64,000 bases of DNA from contig JAOCPU010000008.1 in assembly GCA_035772785.1 (NCBI GenBank), positions 682,001 through 746,000 of the forward strand, read 5' to 3'. Source of the stretch: Phlebiopsis flavidoalba. Its lineage: Eukaryota > Basidiomycota > Agaricomycetes > Polyporales > Phanerochaetaceae. This document shows, in pieces, positions 12,608 to 23,191 of this stretch. How positions within the stretch are numbered: the first letter of the stretch is position 1; the number at the start of each line of letters is the position of its first letter. The notes under the pieces are model-generated. The model searched no databases. It had not been told where the DNA came from and saw only the letters and a list, made by a program, of their open reading frames with translations. A program made the position numbers and the translations under genes.

Positions 12608-15022
12608 ATGGGTCTCCATGTCGGCAGCGACCACCCCAATCACAGTGTGAAGGACCTCGTACGGAGGTCTCTTCAGGCAAGCAAAGACCATCAGTATGCA
12701 CTCAAGGTGTACACCGAACGATTGGAGGCGGAGCTTGAAGCAGTGGACAAACTATTGGTGAGCACTAGTGTAACACCCGCGTCTGCGCTTCACGCTCTTA
12801 GTGCAGGCAGCTGCAGAAGCCCCAGACGATGAACCAGACGTTGATGTAGGAGGACACATTACGATAAATGGTGCTTTGAAAGCTATGAGTCCGATAACGG
12901 GTGAAGGTTCATCTGGTGTAAGTCGCGGCGCCGTAATCGCTCGCCAGAACACTATGCTCAACTTGAGGAATGTATTTCAGGACCATCCTTTCGTAACGGA
13001 TTGCCGCGGAGGCGGACAAAAATATCTTCAATACACTATATCTCATCCGAGTAAGACCTAAAATCTACGCTCGTTCTGAGCGGTATGCCTCACTTTGCAC
13101 CTAGTGAAAGCTTTCCGATTTCGACGCGCTAGCGGACGCCGTACGCTCTGAGAATCATCGTATACACGCTCTGGCGGCGCAACAGAGGGTGTGATATGCT
13201 CATTATAACATGTACAAACTATGCTCATCAGAAATTCGATAGAGGACAACAACCTTTCGTCGGTCTAAACGATCACCCTCAGTCCTACTTCGAACAGAAC
13301 AAAGAAAGGTATCAATTGGGAACGCGTCGCTCAACGAGTATGCCACCTTACACCTCTTTAAACCCAGCGTGGATCCTTATACATTGCGTAGGTGACCGCG
13401 GCGGCGACCACGAACGCCGTCCAGAGAACAGCCCAGGAATGTTGAGATTCGCTGGCTTGGGGACCGTCACCCAGGCTTTGACCGCTCACAGTGGTCCCAG
13501 TCTGAGATCGATAAGGTGAAGGAGTTGATCGGCCCCAAACCCGTCCCAGCGGGAGCTAGACTGGGTTTGACATCGCAGCGAGGCTTGGTGTAGGCAGTTA
13601 CACCACTGCGCTTATGTCGATTTCTGATGCCCAAGCCAGACCGGACGTACACCTATTGTTGTAAATGGTGATTGTGTACTGGCGGCATGCAATACCTCGA
13701 AAGACGCACTTGTGGTAACGCAAGAAAAGTGACCAGCGTCTTTTGGACACGGTAAAGGTGTATGGGACTGAGAACTGGCAACTTTGTAATTCTGATAGGG
13801 TCTTGTAGATCGACGCAATCTGACCTAATCCCAATTGCAGTTGCACGCCAAGTCTCTGAGAACCTAACCCCCACAGCTAATCAATGTCAGAATCGCTATA
13901 CCCGTTCACTTGATCCACAAACTCAGACGCGGGCCCTGGACACAGGAAGAAGACGAGCAACTCCGGCACGCTGTCGAGATCTTTGGCCGCTCGTGGGTAG
14001 ACGTTCGCTCGTATGTACCCACCAGGAGCAAACGAACAGTGCCGAGACCGGTGGCAGGACGCGCTAAATCTCAATGTTGGTAAAGGGAAAATGGACAGAA
14101 GACGAAGATCGGCCTCCTTCTGGCTGCATGCGAAGAGCTCCGGGGAGAGAAGTGGAAGGAGATATGTCAGCGAGTAGGCGTGTGGGCGAACCGACAATAT
14201 GGTACGTGATAAAAATTCATGATATGTGAATACTATTGATGCGCACCTTCCCCCATTGGTGTCGACACCGGTATGCACTCATATTAAAACGCAAGCTAAA
14301 GCAAAACACTGCAGAAGACGGATCATGTCCTGCCCGCGACGCCTGAGGCTTTCTCCGGACCATCCCAGTCGCACGTTGTGCCACAGCCTGTGGCAGCAGT
14401 AGGACCGGTTTGAAGATAATTCTGGTTCAGAAAAACCCTGTCTCCGACCTAGTCCAGACCCAAGTGTCCCATAAAACGAAGTCCAAACCACGTCCTCGTC
14501 CAAAGCGTATGAAAGCATCCAACGAGCCCGGGTCTACTCTCCCAACTGAAGAGGATATCTCACCGTCGATAGAGGATGCCCCAGGCAGAGGGAGTATATC
14601 CAGCGGCAGTTTCGAGGTTTGCGCAAAGCGAAAACTCCCCCGTGGTCCTGGTGGTATCATGGACTCAAGACCCAATCAGGCATTGCGCAAACATAAAACG
14701 CCACCGGAAAACAAGCGAGATCGAACACGTAAGAGGCTTCACGCTGACGATGAAGCCTATGGGCATCTTCCTACGAAGAGAGGGCGAACACAGACCAAAC
14801 AAACTTCAGGGACGCGGTAGCGCTGTGATTATAGCGGATTCAGCTCATCCAACATCGTGTACAGAGGCTGGCCAGCCCGGAGCGATTGACTCATTGCAAG
14901 CTTCCCAGGGTCCACAGTTTTCCGAGCAAACCAACAGCCCCCAAAACGACGCGGACGAAAAAAAGGAAGACGTTTCGTCCCACGCGCCCATACCTAGTGC
15001 TGTCGCCAGTCAGCTCGCTTGA
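12608..15022 (+). CDS. Myb/SANT-repeat DNA-binding protein (SNAPc4/Bas1-like)
   Basis: Likely a nuclear DNA-binding protein with tandem Myb repeats. The N-terminus MGLHVGSDHPNHSVKDLVRR is followed by a helical segment YTERLEAELEAVDKLL (about 12700-12760), then an acidic piece. Myb-like segments appear from about 13300 to 14230. They include DRSQWSQSEIDKVKELI (about 13480-13530), a segment with FGRSWVDV near 13980-14010, and the last repeat around WTEDEDR..LLAACEEL (about 14085-14150). The spaced tryptophans typical of Myb repeats are visible. The C-terminal third (14410-15020) is basic and Ser/Pro/Lys-rich with NLS-like runs such as KSKPRPRPKRMK (about 14480-14515), ending at TGA near 15022. 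The nearest family could be SNAPc subunit 4 or Bas1; the sequence alone does not decide. Several frame breaks occur between 13060 and 14400. The start ATG 12608 is the first in the conserved frame. Confidence 0.6.
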
Positions 15023-18000
15023 AGTCAACTCGAGCAAAAAAAGCTAGTTTTTTATCGGGACAATGTTACACCTGATCGCACCCAGTTTTGTGGGGGGACA
15101 CGTCCAGACGAGGCTCCTATATTGTTAGTTCTACTATACTACACCGACATAATACTACAGACGCGTTTCAAATCAGCGCGTTTCAAGTTTCCAACGCTTT
15201 CGCGGGTATATTGTTTGGTTCCCCAATTGACGACTGCACCCAGGATCGCCCCATCTTCCGTTTGTCGGATTTTCTTCGGGGTAGTGAGGAGCAAGTTTTT
15301 TTTTTTCAGCGACTCTTGCACGAGCGAACGCGTTCTTGAGCTTCTTTTCTAGCGAGGGGAGGGCGGCTTTCTTTGGCGGTGAAGCCTAGCGGAAATATAT
15401 TAATACATGTTGCCAGTCCATAAGTCGTGTATGGCTTACTGGTGTGCGCAAATACGTGTGTTTGGGTGGGAGGGGAGGTAGGTAGTGCGGGTGCATAAAA
15501 ATGCACCAAATTCGTAGAGCGTGGCTGCTGGACCATAGGGCTTGTCCCTTCATCCAGGGTCGGAACCGCAACAAACTCAGGGGGACGGGTGATCGAGAGG
15601 GTGGTGAAAATGAGTTTCAGGGGCTCCGCATCCGTGCTTGCTCTTCTATATAGGGGGTGGTGGTGAATAGATATAACAAAAAATATTATAGCGACACTTG
15701 ATACGCACCCAGGGCTTTTTTTTGCGGTTTACTTTCGTGCTTCGAACGCTGTGAGCTCCATACCCTGTGTTGGTTTAAGGTTATTTTGTGTTCATGCCCG
15801 GGGGTAGAATCCCTCCGCCTTTGCCATGCCGAGTCCATCATGGTCCTGAATGGCAAATTGAGATCGTGTTCGGTTCGCGGTCGAATTCAGGCATAGTCTT
15901 CTAGAAGGGCCCCTTCCGGTTATAAATAGTCTGTAATACTACAAATCTACTAAATTGATTCAATTTGGACACAAACATTAATTAAAATAGAATATGATGC
16001 TACAACAAAGCCAATCTGTCCGTCAAGCTATTAGCTAAGCTAAGCCGGCTGTAAACCCGGCGTGAGAGGATCCCACGCGGCTAAGGAGCAGCCGAGAGGT
16101 CGGAATCCAGGCGGTGACTCGATCAGTATCACCAAGAACGAGACCAAGAGTCTTTTAGCAAATTCGCGGGATGTGGACGCCACGATCTTCGTTGACCCTT
16201 CTTAAACGTTTATCTCCTGAGGCAAGAGAGTCAATCGGGTGCCTTCCCCGAATGGGCTCCGAAGGGCGCGGCGCGCTAGAATATCCAGCAGGGGACGTTA
16301 GATTTTTCCCACACGACGTGCGAAATTGGTGAGGGCCTAGGGAGGTCTATGGGGACATGTAGACAGTGTCGATTGATTCATGGCCTTAGTGCGATGGCCG
16401 GCGAGTCATGAGCGCTATATTGGCGGGCGAGTAACTGATGCGCTTAAAAACAAAATATTTACTGTATGCTAGTGGGGCGGGCGGGGGTTCGCATTATGTA
16501 CATGGTACTAAGTCGAATTGGTACATGTGCGTGTGAACGAGAGACAAGCCGAACTGCGGGGGGCTCGTTAGGACTGCGTTCGGATTGCAGATTGTTTGTC
16601 GCGTCACTGAGGGCATTTTTCTCTTCTTTCTACCCGTCCCTCGGCACAGGCGTATTGGAAGTGACGGCGTGTGTGAGCAAATTGATCCATGACTGTCCTA
16701 CATGGCGTGGAACCCCCGTGTTTTTTCCGCTGTGAGCATGGCGATTGGCCCATGTACGTTACTTCAATTAAAAATTCGTGCCGTTTAGGAGAAATTCGAG
16801 TCCGGCGACTGCCGCCCTAGTCCAGCTCCTTGCCACCCTCTAATCTAAACCTTTTATGTGACCTCACCCACCCAAATGTTCCACCGAAGCCTTCCTGCGA
16901 ACAATCCAGTGATCTGGATTAGGTACAAGATTTACACCTAGCACGATCCCTGTGCTGGGGAGGGGGATTGGACGGGGAACCACATCGGGGGGGGGGGGCG
17001 AAAACAATGCTAGAAAAACCGCCGCCGAAATCAGCCCCGCTGAAACGGTCCCCTCTCCCCCGGCCCCCGCACCTACCCGGCACGCTCTGTACCAAGGGAA
17101 CTTGCTTTTTTCATGCGGTCCACGTCGACTTTACCTGAAAAATTTGTGTGCCCCTAAGATCCACAATCCTGCCACGTAATTCCCCCATCGTCACCTCATC
17201 AGGCCAATGTCGAGGTGTAGCAAATAGGTGGGTTTATCGGTATGAAGCGATGCCAAGGAATTGGGTGTATGTATCGTAATCAGGCGATTCTACATCACTA
17301 TTGTAGATAGCCGCTTTCTCACTTACTAAAAAAACACAATAACTGAAACACTCAACGCAAACCCGTCCCCGTGTGATAAATCTTTCTTGCCCGCCATGAG
17401 GCCTTCTGTCAACTCAGACCGGTGGGTTACTATGGGTTAAATGCAGTAAGGGTGGTATGTAGGGAGAGAGGCGGGGTGGGACGATAGTAGCGACGCTCGT
17501 AATCTGCTGAGAGGATGAAGGCGAACCATTTCCACCCTAATTTTGGTGACATGAGACTAAGTCTGGGGAACCCATTCCCTACCAAGCAACGAACGTAATG
17601 ACGGGACTGTAAGTCTTTCCAGTCAACAAATTTGCCATGACGACTAATTGAATTATGCGATAGGAAATTAATCCCAATCATCGCACCGCCGTTTGGGTCA
17701 ATGAGTGAATGTCTATGGGCACGGAGATGAAGGCAATAGTGGCTGGGATATATCCTCCCGGTGACCAAAGGAATATTTGGATGTATTGAGTTCGAGCGAG
17801 GGTCATGTATACGATAAACGGCCGCATATCCCACATGCTAACGTAACGCCCCCTCCCCCCCTAATGAATTGCAGGATGTTCTTATTGAAATGTGCAGAAA
17901 TCACGAGGTACGGACAATGCGAGTCGCTCTGACAAAGCCTTTGCCCGACCAGGCTACACGAGAAAATTACAAAGAAACACGTACAAACTATTGTCCAAAT

Positions 18001-18251
18001 CCAAAAAAGTAGGAAGCTATAAGGAATCATATAACGACGTCATATATAATATTAGGGACTCAAATGATTGCGGGACTACGATGGTACACTGGCGTTGTAA
18101 TACCCACAACAACATATTATAGAACTTGGTGACACAGTGTCGGCTTGTAATAATCCCTCCAGTCACCTGCGTGTGGGAAAAATTACAGAGGGTCCGACTA
18201 CGCAGAGAGGTGATCATCATATCCTCTCGGGGGGCTCACGGGGGGTAGGCC
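15023..18251. other. 3.2 kb region without a recognised gene
   Basis: No family is recognisable here. Notable details: a 12-bp direct repeat (CGCGTTTCAAAT/CGCGTTTCAAGT) at about 15162-15187; homopolymer runs near 15297, 15717 and 16988; and a minus-strand frame at about 15306-15536 that is Pro/Thr-rich and could be the end of an unidentified protein. A 134-codon minus-strand frame at 17430-17834 also shows no family resemblance. Composition is mixed and lower in GC between 15900 and 18200. It could be gene-poor spacer or decayed mobile DNA. Confidence 0.4.
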
Positions 18252-18259
18252 TGTAGGAT

Positions 18260-18405
18260 ATGGGCCAAGGCGGTCCCACCTAAAAGGCGCTAGTTTCCAA
18301 GGAGGGCTTTCAGAAGCAAGGTGTTTTACTTAGTAGAAAAATGGCGTGGGTTTCGAATCCCACTCCTCGTCAGCGGAGCGGGTTCAATTCCTGCACTCGC
18401 CTACC
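18260..18405 (+). tRNA. Degenerate tRNA-Leu-like unit followed by a second tRNA 3' half
   Basis: This aligns by eye along its whole length with the tRNA-Leu unit at 32741-32868. Shared pieces in order are GGCGCTAGTTTC (18285-18297 region), an insert ending CAGAAGCAAG, an ATGGCGTGGG T-arm start with TTCGAATCCCAC, and then a second T-arm GCGGGTTCAATTCC with ACTCGCC before CTACC. The anticodon region may read CAA (Leu), with an intron-like insert. The 5' acceptor and D-arm are damaged by apparent insertions (the expected GGCGAGA is not intact), so this copy is either a pseudogene, a SINE-like relic, or a real gene with sequencing errors. Confidence 0.5.
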
Positions 18406-18779
18406 ATGTTTTGCTCTTGTAGTTAACAGAGATATTTTGATATCCAGGGGAGACTAGTTAGCATGCTGATGGGTTACTAGTACTCCAGTGCTGTTGGGGT
18501 TTCCATGGACTTTCATTGGAGAGGAAACAGCAAACGCTCCAATATAAACAGATTCTGAAATAAACTGGCTTCAGCAATTTACGTATTTCATAGGGGGGTC
18601 TCTTTGCAAGAACCGCAAGAAGAACGATACATAATAATATCGAGCCGCTGGTGCTACAGCACCACCTTTGTGCCGCCACGCACCCTCAATTCTCTGGCTG
18701 ATGATGCGAGACGCCTAGATTCCCAGCATGGTTTGGCGCCGATGAATCGTCTCAGACCGTGACGTTCAACTGGGTTAAG
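18406..18779. other. Spacer between the tRNA-like unit and CWC21, nothing recognised
   Basis: An AT-leaning stretch begins with a short T-run after the tRNA-like unit. It contains no recognisable gene, and its last 100 bases are the presumed promoter of the splicing factor gene that starts at 18780. Confidence 0.4.
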
Positions 18780-20341
18780 ATGTACAACGGTATTGGTCTG
18801 ACCACCCCCCGTGGAAGGTATGTCACTTGTTATTCGTGCTACAGAATGCGTACTCAAATATGTCTGTAGTGGAACAAATGGTTATGTCGTGCGCAATCTT
18901 TCCGTGTTGCGGACCTACCAGACTCCAGCAGAGCGTGCTGCAGCGTGGGACGTCGCGCCCCCTAAGCATCGCGAGCCCGACGCGGAGATTTTAGAGCACG
19001 AGCGAAAGCGTAAAGTGGAAGTCAAATGTCTCGAGCTACAACTGGAATTGGAGGACAAGGGGTATGTTGATGTACCTGCGGCGCGTCGCGTTGTGCTTAC
19101 CGCCTTGTAGACTAGAGGAGGACAAGATTAAGAGGAGTATCGAAGCCTGCTACAAAAAGTCTTACTGGGCAAACCTTGTAGTAGGGACGGCCGATATAGG
19201 TAGCTTGAAGCCTCTGGGCGCCACGGCATCGGGCGGCCGCTTGCTAAAAAGGAAGAGCTAAGCATAGATTGGCATACACGGGTTGCTCTCTTGGAACCAG
19301 GAGCGACTATAAACTATACCGGGAAGGAGAGGCGTTCGACAGGGAGAAACAGTGAAGGAGCTCAAACTCAATGGCTGTTCGGGTGCTGTCTGAGCGGAGG
19401 GAAACGGAGATAGACAGAGGGAGTGAGGAGCGCGCGAAGTATGCAGCTTCAGAAAGTGAAGTGGGAGGGACTGCGTATGCGAGAGAGAGAGCAGACTCAG
19501 GCGGACGAAAGGAAGTAGGACAACAGGAGGAAAGAGCGGGAACGAAGAAGGGATCATGGTAGGAGGAAGAGAGCGGCATGCCTACCAGACCTCACACCCT
19601 TACCCAATCAAGAGAGCCGCGACGAGAGATCGGAAAAAGAGAAGGTATGGCCGAGAGGGAACAGAGGACGAGCGAGGCGGAGTACGTAATGTCCAAGGGC
19701 GAGAAAATGGGCCCTCCTCCCTCGAGAAGCCAGAACAGAGTGCCAAAAAGGGCGACTGGTTCTCGAAGAGGTCCGTCCTACCTTCTCTGGCTCCCCTACA
19801 ACCGTCCTCCCTGCTCGGGGCGGCCGCGTTCATCGAGTCTCCCTCTCCAGCACCTCCGTGGGTGCGTCGCCGAGTGTCAGACCTCGCGCTCAAAGCGCAA
19901 CCGCGCCACGCTCGGTAACCGTCGCTCGGAGCTCCCGTGAAAACCCACACCTTGCACAGCCCGTGCCGCGCGCGGTGCATCGGGTGCTCTCGCCCCGTCG
20001 CCCATCCCACGCACAAGCGAGCTGGAACGTGGTAACACCAGATCGTCGTGTAGCAGGGATAGGGACATGCGTGACAGGTCATGCCTCCGCCTCCATTTAC
20101 GCCAGTCCAGACGTCGCTCAAGAAGACAGCCCTCCAGTCGCCTTCCGCGTTCACCGATCTCCCATCGCGCGAGGACGATCGCAGCGACCGGACGGGGGGT
20201 AACACTCGATCACCTTCTCACCAACCCCCTCCACCTGGCGAGAGTGGACCGCTCGCCGTGGTAGCCGTCTTCCCTCCTCTGGAGACTCCTCCATAGTCTG
20301 TTAGCAGCCGCTCGCTGAGTCGTAGTGGAAGCAGAGAATGA
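18780..20341 (+). CDS. CWC21: CWC21/SRRM2-like spliceosome protein with cwf21 domain and RS-rich tail
   Basis: CWC21 binds the spliceosome core near Prp8/Snu114; human SRRM2 shares its N-terminus. The start ATG (18780) opens MYNGIGLTTPRG, interrupted by a 52-bp intron (18818-18869), and continues SGTNGYVVRNLSVLRTYQTP, the nearly invariant N-terminus of this family. The cwf21 helix region HERKRKVEVKCLELQLELED runs about 18997-19058. A second intron (about 19061-19110) then leads into LEEDKI and the end of the domain. The frame from 19110 stops at 19261, but Arg/Glu/Ser-rich coding (runs of RE, RR and SR) carries on through other frames to SVSSRSLSRSGSRE and TGA at 20339-20341. I therefore infer one gene with a long RS-type tail broken by indels. 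The exact tail sequence is unreliable. Confidence 0.75.
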
Positions 20342-20690
20342 GCACACGAAAACGTTTACGGTTCACTTGCCGCTTTTTTTTTCCGTGTATATTACTTTTT
20401 GCAGTAGGTTCTTCATCGCACGCGCCTCATTCTTCGGAAGTATCATGGAATTCGCAGCGACGCTTGAGCGTGTTGAGTAGTATGAGTGAATAGACGCCAC
20501 AGCCGCCAATCGCAAAACTTCGTCGCCACCAGTCATCATGACGTCGGAACGCCTCTAATTACCCTCGCTGCCTACCCGTTTGCACATTAAAGGCAGAAGC
20601 CAAACAACTACCTCACAAACCCGAAAGCTTGCAACGTGGTCTTGGCCGAAGTTTTTCGATCAGCGTGTGTCTTTCGTTCCACCCCCCACC
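20342..20690. promoter_or_regulatory. Intergenic promoter region of ARG8
   Basis: A 349-bp spacer with T-runs near 20376 and 20395 that may mark the 3' end of the previous gene, and a C-rich leader just before the ATG at 20691. No specific operator site was identified. An ACATCA/TGACGTCG-type element (ATGACGTCGG at about 20537-20546) resembles a CRE-like bZIP site. Confidence 0.35.
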
Positions 20691-22855
20691 ATGGCCCCCC
20701 ACCATCTTTCTCGCATTGCCCACAGGCCCTCAAAGCCGGCAAAAGGAAGGACAGAGCGTGAGACGTGCATCAACCTTCTCTCCAGAGGTATGTCCAACTA
20801 CTTAGCTATACATGTTTCTGTACTCATGACGATGTCGTGGGTTCCTCCGTAGGGTTCTTCACAGTCCCTCCCCAAGGCAACCTACCAATCGTTATGCTTC
20901 ATTTTTGTTACACACAGTGAGGACCCGTCCTCTGTTCCCGAGCCTGTGAAGGCCCCTTTTGGACAAAGCAGATGCCTACCTCTTGCCCGTGTACGCTCGT
21001 CCGCCGTTTGTGCTGACGCACGGCAAGGGTGCATACGTATGGGACACCCAGAACCGAAAATACCTCGACTTTTCCGCCGGCATCGCTGTAAATGCGCTTG
21101 GACACGCGGACGAGGAGGTCGCCAAGGTGAGCAGGAGGTATCTGGCTCCATACTCTACTCGCGTTTCTCATTCTCGGACGCGTGTTATTCTCCGGGGTAA
21201 TGCAATGTTCTGAGCACTGTCTGGCGTACCGACCAGTGAGCTGCATCGCATTACTGCTGGGGTTTGGGTGCGCTCCCCAACCACTTCTCACACCTTCGGG
21301 AATGGTGTTGTTCAGCCTGACAGGGCTGGCTAGGCTGGACGTTCAGGCAGCCACCGTTAGGCTATTCCAGTAACGCAGTTTAAGGCCAACCGGCGTTCCT
21401 AGTTGGTCGGGAACATTGTTGAGAATGTAGACTCATTGTTACCACTGCACAGGTTCTGGCCGACATGAAGCAGGGAGTAAACTGCTTCACACCAGCAATG
21501 CATTTCACCACCCAATGGAGCGCACGCCCAAACTTGCCGAGCTTCCCTCGAAAAGCTACCGGGTACTCTCTCACGCAAAAAACTCGCTGGCCGGTGGTTT
21601 GGGGTGGGAAGCCGGCATGCTAGCCACTTCACCTTCCGGGAAGCGGGAGCGAAAGTGTTTTTTCTCCAATCCCCTCGGGTACAGACAGGCCAACGAGGGT
21701 TGCACTCAAGATCGCGAGGAAGGTTTGGCTAAGGCCCGCTGGGCAGACCGAAACACGGCAAGGGAATGGGACGACGCAGCGAGTGACAAGTTCGAGATTG
21801 TATGCTTTGAGAACGCGTCTCCATGGCCGATCTATGGGTGCCTTGAGCGTCACGACGAATCCCAAATACCAGAAGCCTTTCGCAACCGCTTATTCCCAGG
21901 GGTCAAGGGGGGGGCATTCAACGCGATAGAACAGATCGACAGCTTGGTCACCGAGAAGACATGCGCTGTGATTGTCGAACCGAACCTATTCAGCGGGAGA
22001 AGGAGGTATCCATTTCGCGCAAACAGACTTTTCTGCTGTGCGCTCCGGAATCGAACTGCAACGAGACCGGGCGCGGTATTGATCTATGATGGCGAAATCC
22101 AGGCCAAGTCTCCCATGCCGGGTCGTCCGAAGAAGCAAGGCAGACTGATGATAACGTGTAAATTTAGTGTGGGCTGTATAGGTCGGGCACTCTATGGGCA
22201 CATTCGGCCTTGCCGGTAGATTGCCACCCTGACATGGTCACAATGGCGAAACCCTTGGCGAACGGATATCCCATTGGAGCGTGTGCTTATGCGCGACACA
22301 GTGTAGCAGAAGTCATGACGGCCGGTAAGCAAATACGTGGTCAGCTCGGAGAAGAAGTTTGGGGTGACCGATAAGGGTGTGACATCTGGTGACCGATGCC
22401 GGGACAGGGGGGACGCATGGGGACGACATTCGGGGCTCGCCCCTTGCGTGTGCGCTGCGGACATCACGTCCTGTCACGGGTGTCAGAGCCATTCGTTCAT
22501 TGCACACATCCAAAGAGAGTGACGAAGCGCGTATCTAACCGCCGCCGATTGTCCCCAGCTGCCGACGTGGTTCCCAGATCGCCTCCTGACAGGGCCGGGT
22601 GTGCGCAGGCAACTGGGCCACTCATACTTGGACTCGGTATTCGGCCACTTTCCGGATGGGGATCACCCGACGAAGGAAATAGCTGGTACAGATGTTCGCG
22701 CGCGGCAACGGCGTACTGGTGCTGACACGCAGGAAAAGATGCCTGTGAGACTCGTTTCCCAGCCTGAAACATTACGCCGTAGAGGAGGTGGACGTTTGCG
22801 GTGGATGTTTCTGGAGAGCATGCCTAGGGTCGTGCTGAACACGGCGTATGATTAG
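20691..22855 (+). CDS. ARG8: Acetylornithine aminotransferase, mitochondrial (ARG8)
   Basis: A PLP-dependent class III aminotransferase that makes N-acetylornithine in mitochondrial arginine synthesis. The basic, hydroxylated N-terminus [18 protein letters not shown] suits a mitochondrial presequence. The body begins with [19 protein letters not shown] (about 20955-21010), then [20 protein letters not shown]. An intron of about 320 bp (21128-21450) splits this from VLAD. Further landmarks are NSGTEANEGALKIAR-like sequence near 21665-21710 (frame-broken), FENA..G near 21805-21845, CAVIVEP near 21963, and VLIYDEIQ (about 22072-22100, one extra G). The PLP lysine sits in [14 protein letters not shown] with codon 22249-22251. 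HHVLSRVSE and PTWFPDRL lead to the C-terminal part, and the stop is at 22853-22855. The expected GTTFGGSPLACAAG motif is recognisable around 22410-22455 across a frame shift. Confidence 0.85.
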
Positions 22856-23191
22856 CTTGTTGCGGGCTGTCCGCTTGTTGGACCCTGTGTGTCTTGTGTA
22901 TTCGCGGTGTTAGATGCAGGCATACACGCCAGAGCATGATTTTATTTCTTACATGCGCGGCGTCGACAAAACTCGGGCGTGCGTTTGGCCCGAACCCGCG
23001 TTTTTGTGGGGGATTCGAGGGCAGAACCAATGGGCCGTGTGGGATTACACCGGGTTCTTCCTGTCACGCCCTGTCACGCGCTTGCTACACAGAATTCCCA
23101 TAAGAGGCACCGATCCATTCTCCAGCTTTTCTTGTGTCTGTCCCCCCCTACCCCTTGTCGTGTCCGTCCCCCCCGCTCGCTGTCTGCAACG
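22856..23191. promoter_or_regulatory. Intergenic promoter of HEM1, C/T-rich
   Basis: A 336-bp spacer. The last 90 bases before the ATG at 23192 are strongly pyrimidine-rich with two C-runs (about 23144 and 23169), as is usual upstream of highly expressed basidiomycete genes. No distinct factor-binding site could be assigned. Confidence 0.4.

Noticed and set aside
17430..17834. 134-codon minus-strand frame
   Set aside because: No family resemblance, no flanking splice sites and no conserved neighbours; kept only as part of the unrecognised region.
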